Shown in pieces: positions 60,831 through 64,000 of a stretch of DNA of 64,000 nucleotides (position 1 is the stretch's first letter; every line of letters starts with the position of its first letter). The notes beneath the pieces are model-generated. The model did no database searches and was not told the DNA's origin. It saw only the letters and a list, made by a program, of their open reading frames with translations. The stretch lies in NCBI RefSeq assembly GCF_041820985.1, contig NZ_JBGUAU010000015.1, positions 62,001-126,000 of the forward strand, read 5' to 3'. The position numbers were made by a program, and so were the translations under genes. Origin of the DNA: Evansella sp041820985 (GTDB lineage Bacteria; Bacillota; Bacilli; Bacillales; Salisediminibacteriaceae).

Positions 60831-61140
60831 TGAAAAAAGATAATCATTAGAGGATCATTAAGCAGTTTCAGCTTGTAGACACCGAATCTACAAGCTTTCT
60901 CATGCAAAAAAAGCATGGTATGCGGTGGACAACCCTCCGAAATTCAAAATATGATTGGGCAGACCATGTTGCTAGCGTATGTTCATGGCACATTTGTCTT
61001 ATTACACAGTATTTAGTCCACTACGTAATACAAAAGTTACCCCATAGGTTTTTCCATTTTGAGAGGAAACTGATCTTATTTAAAATAATCTGAGTTGGTA
61101 CACTTTAATGCTGCAATCAAGCCAGTGTATAACAAGAACT
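60831..61140. other. Gene-free stretch after the beta-helix gene
   Basis: AGCTTGTAGA and TCTACAAGCT (60869-60896) form a 10-bp hairpin with a short TTTCT tail and probably end the beta-helix transcript. The remaining 240 bases show no convincing gene, repeat or RNA signature. Confidence 0.5.
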
Positions 61141-61192
61141 AAAAAAGGCTTCTCAAAAGTTTTAATCAACTAATGAGAAGCTTCTTTTATTT
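61141..61192 (-). terminator. Terminator of groESL
   Basis: GAAGCTTCTCATTAG pairs with TTTTGAGAAGCC over GGCTTCTCA/TGAGAAGCTTC with one bulge, followed by six T on the minus strand. It lies 67 bases after the groEL stop; a diverged copy sits at 58644-58698. Confidence 0.8.
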
Positions 61193-61228
61193 TCCTGATG
61201 TTAGCATTTTGTTAGCATATCACTTCAA

Positions 61229-61276
61229 AACCCTTATATATCAAGGGATTAGCGGCAGATTACATCATGCCGCCCA
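61229..61276 (-). repeat. groEL 3' end, putative attachment-site copy
   Basis: The groEL tail GGCAGATTACATCATGCCGCCC-like bases (61254-61275) plus the adjoining AACCCTTATATATCAAGGG dyad match 58714-58762. TGTTAGCAT occurs twice just beyond (61199 and 61211), a short direct repeat of the kind recombinases use. Confidence 0.55.
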
Positions 61277-62894
61277 TTCCACCCATTCCGCCCATGTCAG
61301 GCATTCCGCCGCCAGCACCTTCTGGCTCTGGAAGATCAGCAACTACAGCTTCAGTAGTTAAGAACATAGCCGCAACAGATGCTGCGTTTTGAAGTGCAGA
61401 ACGAGTAACCTTAGTTGGGTCAACGATTCCCGCTTCAACCATGTTTACATACTCACCAGTTGCTGCGTTGAATCCGATTCCTACAGCTTCGCCTTTTAAA
61501 CGCTCAACAACGATAGATCCTTCAAGACCTGCGTTGTGTGCAATTTGACGAACTGGCTCTTCAAGCGCACGTACAACAATGTTTGCTCCAGTAGCTTCGT
61601 CACCTGTAAGCTCGAGACCTTTAACAGCATTGATAACATTCACTAGTGCTGTACCACCACCAGAAACGATACCTTCTTCTACTGCAGCGCGAGTAGAGTT
61701 TAATGCATCTTCAATACGTAGCTTACGCTCTTTTAATTCAGTTTCTGTAGCAGCACCAACTTTTACTACTGCAACTCCACCAGCAAGCTTCGCTAAACGC
61801 TCTTGAAGTTTTTCTTTATCAAAATCAGAAGTAGATTCTTCTACTTGTGCTTTAATTTGGTTTACACGGCTAGAAATCTCAGCTGCATCTCCATTACCGT
61901 CCACGATTGTTGTGTTGTCTTTTGTTACAACAACTTTTGCAGCGCGACCTAATTGAGTAATGTTTGCAGATTTAAGATCTAAACCAAGATCTTCTGTGAT
62001 AACTTCTCCACCAGTTAATGTAGCAATATCTTCTAGCATTGCTTTACGACGGTCACCGAATCCAGGAGCTTTAACAGCTACTGCATTGAATGTTCCACGA
62101 AGCTTGTTCACTACTAATGTAGCAAGGGCTTCCCCTTCAACGTCTTCTGCAATGATAAGGATCGGACGACCTTGTTGAACAACTTGCTCAAGCACAGGAA
62201 GTACCTCTTGGATGCTTGCGATTTTCTTATCAGTGATTAGGATATAAGGATCTTCTAGAACTGCTTCCATTTTATCAGAATCAGTTACCATGTATGGAGA
62301 TGCATATCCACGGTCGAATTGCATACCTTCTACTACTTCAAGCTCTGTAGTGAATCCTTTAGATTCTTCTACAGTGATAACTCCATCGTTACCTACGCGC
62401 TCCATAGCTTCTGCAATTAATTGACCTACTTCATCGTCTGCAGCAGAGATTGCAGCAACTTGTGCAATAGACTCTTTGCTTACGATTGGGTTAGAAATCT
62501 TTTGAAGTTCTTCAACTGCTACTTTTGTAGCCTTTTCAATCCCTTTACGGATACCCATTGGGTTCGCACCAGAAGTTACGTTTTTTAAACCTTCAGAAAT
62601 CATCGCTTGTGCTAAAACAGTCGCTGTAGTTGTACCGTCACCAGCGATATCGTTTGTTTTGCTTGCAACTTCAGATACAAGCTTCGCACCCATGTTTTCA
62701 AAGTTATCTTCTAATTCGATTTCCTTTGCGATTGTTACACCGTCATTTGTAATTAATGGAGAACCAAATTTTTTCTCAAGAACTACGTTACGACCTTTTG
62801 GTCCAAGTGTTACTTTTACAGCATTAGCCAAAGCGTCCACACCGCGTTTCATTGAACGACGAGCGTCTTCACTGAATTTAATTTCTTTTGCCAT
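61260..62894 (-). CDS. groEL: Chaperonin GroEL (60 kDa)
   Basis: The 544-residue ATP-driven folding chamber subunit. Features: MAKEIKFSEDARRSMKRGVD start, VTLGPKGRNVVLEK, the ATP site DGVTIAKEIELEDNFENMGA and GDGTTTATVLAQA, and the Gly-Gly-Met tail (GGMPDMGGMGGMGGMM). ATG 62894 follows GGAGG by nine bases; an earlier in-frame codon at 62903 is inside that site. It forms an operon with groES under CIRCE control. Confidence 0.98.
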   Translation of the reverse strand: MAKEIKFSEDARRSMKRGVDALANAVKVTLGPKGRNVVLEKKFGSPLITNDGVTIAKEIELEDNFENMGAKLVSEVASKTNDIAGDGTTTATVLAQAMISEGLKNVTSGANPMGIRKGIEKATKVAVEELQKISNPIVSKESIAQVAAISAADDEVGQLIAEAMERVGNDGVITVEESKGFTTELEVVEGMQFDRGYASPYMVTDSDKMEAVLEDPYILITDKKIASIQEVLPVLEQVVQQGRPILIIAEDVEGEALATLVVNKLRGTFNAVAVKAPGFGDRRKAMLEDIATLTGGEVITEDLGLDLKSANITQLGRAAKVVVTKDNTTIVDGNGDAAEISSRVNQIKAQVEESTSDFDKEKLQERLAKLAGGVAVVKVGAATETELKERKLRIEDALNSTRAAVEEGIVSGGGTALVNVINAVKGLELTGDEATGANIVVRALEEPVRQIAHNAGLEGSIVVERLKGEAVGIGFNAATGEYVNMVEAGIVDPTKVTRSALQNAASVAAMFLTTEAVVADLPEPEGAGGGMPDMGGMGGMGGMM

Positions 62895-62948
62895 GCTTCT
62901 CAACCTCCTATTGTCCTATGTAGTATATATAATGTTTCCATTACCGTA

Positions 62949-63233
62949 TTAGCCAATAATTGCTAATACATCACTTTCACGAAGAATTAAATACTCTTTA
63001 CCTTCATATTTCACTTCAGTTCCTGCATACTTTGAGAAGATAACGGAATTACCAGCTTCTACTTCAAGTGCTACGCGCTCTCCGTTTTCAGTAACTCGTC
63101 CAGTACCTACAGCAACAACTTTACCTTCTTGTGGCTTTTCTTTTGCAGAATCAGGAAGAACGATTCCGCTTGCTGTTTTTTCTTCTTGCTCAACTAACTC
63201 AATAACAATACGATCACCTAATGGTTTTAACAA
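62949..63233 (-). CDS. groES: Co-chaperonin GroES (10 kDa)
   Basis: The 94-residue lid of the GroEL chamber. It starts MLKPLGDRIVIELVEQEEKT with a TTG at 63233, nine bases after GGAGG; a TTG at 63242 would touch that site. The mobile loop EEKTASGIVLPDSAKEKP and the end YLILRESDVLAIIG are typical. First gene of groES-groEL. Confidence 0.97.
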   Translation of the reverse strand: MLKPLGDRIVIELVEQEEKTASGIVLPDSAKEKPQEGKVVAVGTGRVTENGERVALEVEAGNSVIFSKYAGTEVKYEGKEYLILRESDVLAIIG

Positions 63234-63311
63234 GGAAAACAACCTCCTTTAAAATGTTTATTGCAGTTTGTTATCTTCATTAATAACATCCTGCCGTTGA
63301 TTTTGTTATTA

Positions 63312-63338
63312 TTAGCACTCGGTTAACTTGAGTGCTAA
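63312..63338 (-). promoter_or_regulatory. CIRCE operator
   Basis: TTAGCACTC-N9-GAGTGCTAA is an exact match to the HrcA-binding CIRCE element, placed between the groES promoter and start codon. Confidence 0.98.
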
Positions 63339-63348
63339 CACAATTATT

Positions 63349-63377
63349 ATAATAATCAAATGCTTTTTGTTTTGCAA
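63349..63377 (-). promoter_or_regulatory. Sigma-A promoter of groESL
   Basis: TTGCAA (63372-63377) and TATTAT (63349-63354) are 17 bases apart on the minus strand, directly upstream of CIRCE. The remaining bases to 63730 hold no visible gene. Confidence 0.65.
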
Positions 63378-63750
63378 CCTTTTTGAATCATTTTTCTATT
63401 AATTTTTTCGACAAAATTATTAGAAGAAATTTACATTATAATTTCGTCCTATCATCTACAAAATATACGTACAATTAATGAAAATTCCTAACAAATTTTT
63501 TTCATATATTTTAAAAGATATTTTGTAAGAATTAAAAAAATAAACTCTACATCGCTTTATTAGTGTATCTTCTTGCACCTATGGTACAATGATTTAAGTT
63601 ATTAACAATTGCACATTTTTTTATTCTATTTGGACATCCAACAAAGTATATATGATAGAGATTCATTACACAAACTAGACACATTGGTTACATATCTTAA
63701 CTTATATGTAGGAAAAACTATACTAATTTTTGAACAAAGGAGATAGCACG

Positions 63751-64000
63751 TTGACAAAAAGATATTGGCTTATTCTCATCAGTTTTATCATTATGCAGCT
63801 CGCTACTTCGGTCACAGCTGCTCTGCTCGTGTTCTTTGGATTTTCTGGTACATTCGATGAACTTATCGGCACTACGGTATTAATTACATTCACATTGGGA
63901 TTCTTTGTTATTCTATTTTTAACACTAAAAACAGAACCTGACTTGGAATTTTCAAGGGATAAAGCTAGTGGAAGCGAAACGGTGCTTTGGTCTATTTTAG
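63751..64000 (+). CDS. ydiL: N-terminal part of a YdiL-like CPBP membrane protein, cut by the window end
   Basis: 83 codons are open to the window edge, starting with TTG eight bases after AAAGGAG. The translation MTKRYWLILISFIIMQLATS then VTAALLVFFGFSGTFDELIG and VLITFTLGFFVILFLTL has two membrane helices. Divergent placement from groES matches ydiL, a CPBP-family protease gene of B. subtilis. The catalytic motifs lie beyond the window, so the family call rests on position and hydrophobic layout. Confidence 0.65.
   Translation, partial: MTKRYWLILISFIIMQLATSVTAALLVFFGFSGTFDELIGTTVLITFTLGFFVILFLTLKTEPDLEFSRDKASGSETVLWSIL

Noticed and set aside
1..64000. tRNA or rRNA genes and intact insertion sequences
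   Set aside because: I found no tRNA-like TTC-loop/cloverleaf pattern, no rRNA segments and no intact transposase or integrase frame on either strand.

Overview
The window reads as chromosomal DNA of a low-GC, endospore-forming, motile member of the Bacillaceae. Evidence: a gerA-type germination tricistron, a YjcZ-type spore peptide, a sigma-D promoter in front of a chemotaxis receptor, a CIRCE-controlled groESL operon, purine and cobalamin riboswitches, many TTG/GTG starts and strong GGAGG ribosome binding sites. The two ends match a backbone I recall from Bacillus subtilis: ydiL-groES-groEL at the right, and yeaC-yeaD-yebA-guaA-pbuG-yebE-yebG-purE-purK-purB at the left. No species is claimed.

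Region 1 (1-23.4 kb, mostly minus strand) is purine metabolism with insertions. purE-purK-purB, pbuG and guaA each follow a guanine-type purine riboswitch; all three have a visible sigma-A promoter and intrinsic terminator. Between them sit an amidase, a gerABC operon, a nucleotidyltransferase, yebE/yebG, a type III polyketide synthase with its methyltransferase, and a Fur-box-controlled feoA-feoB-Cys-rich peptide operon. A set of three ~90 bp tandem repeats lies at 3.37-3.64 kb. The yeaC-yeaD-yebA operon (MoxR ATPase, DUF58, transglutaminase) closes the region.

Region 2 (23.4-38.5 kb) starts with a YjcZ peptide and a chemotaxis receptor, then holds a dense zinc-starvation locus. Eight 21-bp Zur-box-like palindromes control five COG0523 (CobW/YciC-type) proteins, a Zur-type regulator, zinc-independent replacements (FolE2, zinc-free ribosomal protein S14), a SufU paralogue, a [2Fe-2S] protein, the YcgR/YcgQ membrane pair and an internally deleted dCTP-deaminase-like protein. 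The fifth COG0523 protein has lost its P-loop and CxCC motif. A sigma-B-type promoter then precedes an lmo0937-family peptide and a small membrane protein.

Region 3 (38.7-52.9 kb) is cobalamin uptake, salvage and late assembly. Two operons each lie behind a cobalamin riboswitch: cobO-cbiA-cbiP-cobT, and btuF-btuC-btuD/cbiZ fusion-cbiB-cobD-cobU-cobS-cobC-second CobU-like protein. No corrin-ring genes are present here. A leaderless BtuF-like protein is encoded convergently next door.

Region 4 (53-61.2 kb) is accessory and partly decayed: a CPBP protease diverging from a MerR regulator around a perfect 17-bp palindrome, a broken fic gene, a TOTE-type primase-helicase with a divergent small zinc-ribbon gene, fragments of a second primase copy fused to a winged-helix remnant, and a beta-helix protein. 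A diverged copy of the groEL 3' end plus terminator at about 58.64-58.76 kb suggests an element inserted at the groEL tail. Region 5 (61.26-64 kb) is groEL, groES, CIRCE and the start of a ydiL-like gene cut by the window end.
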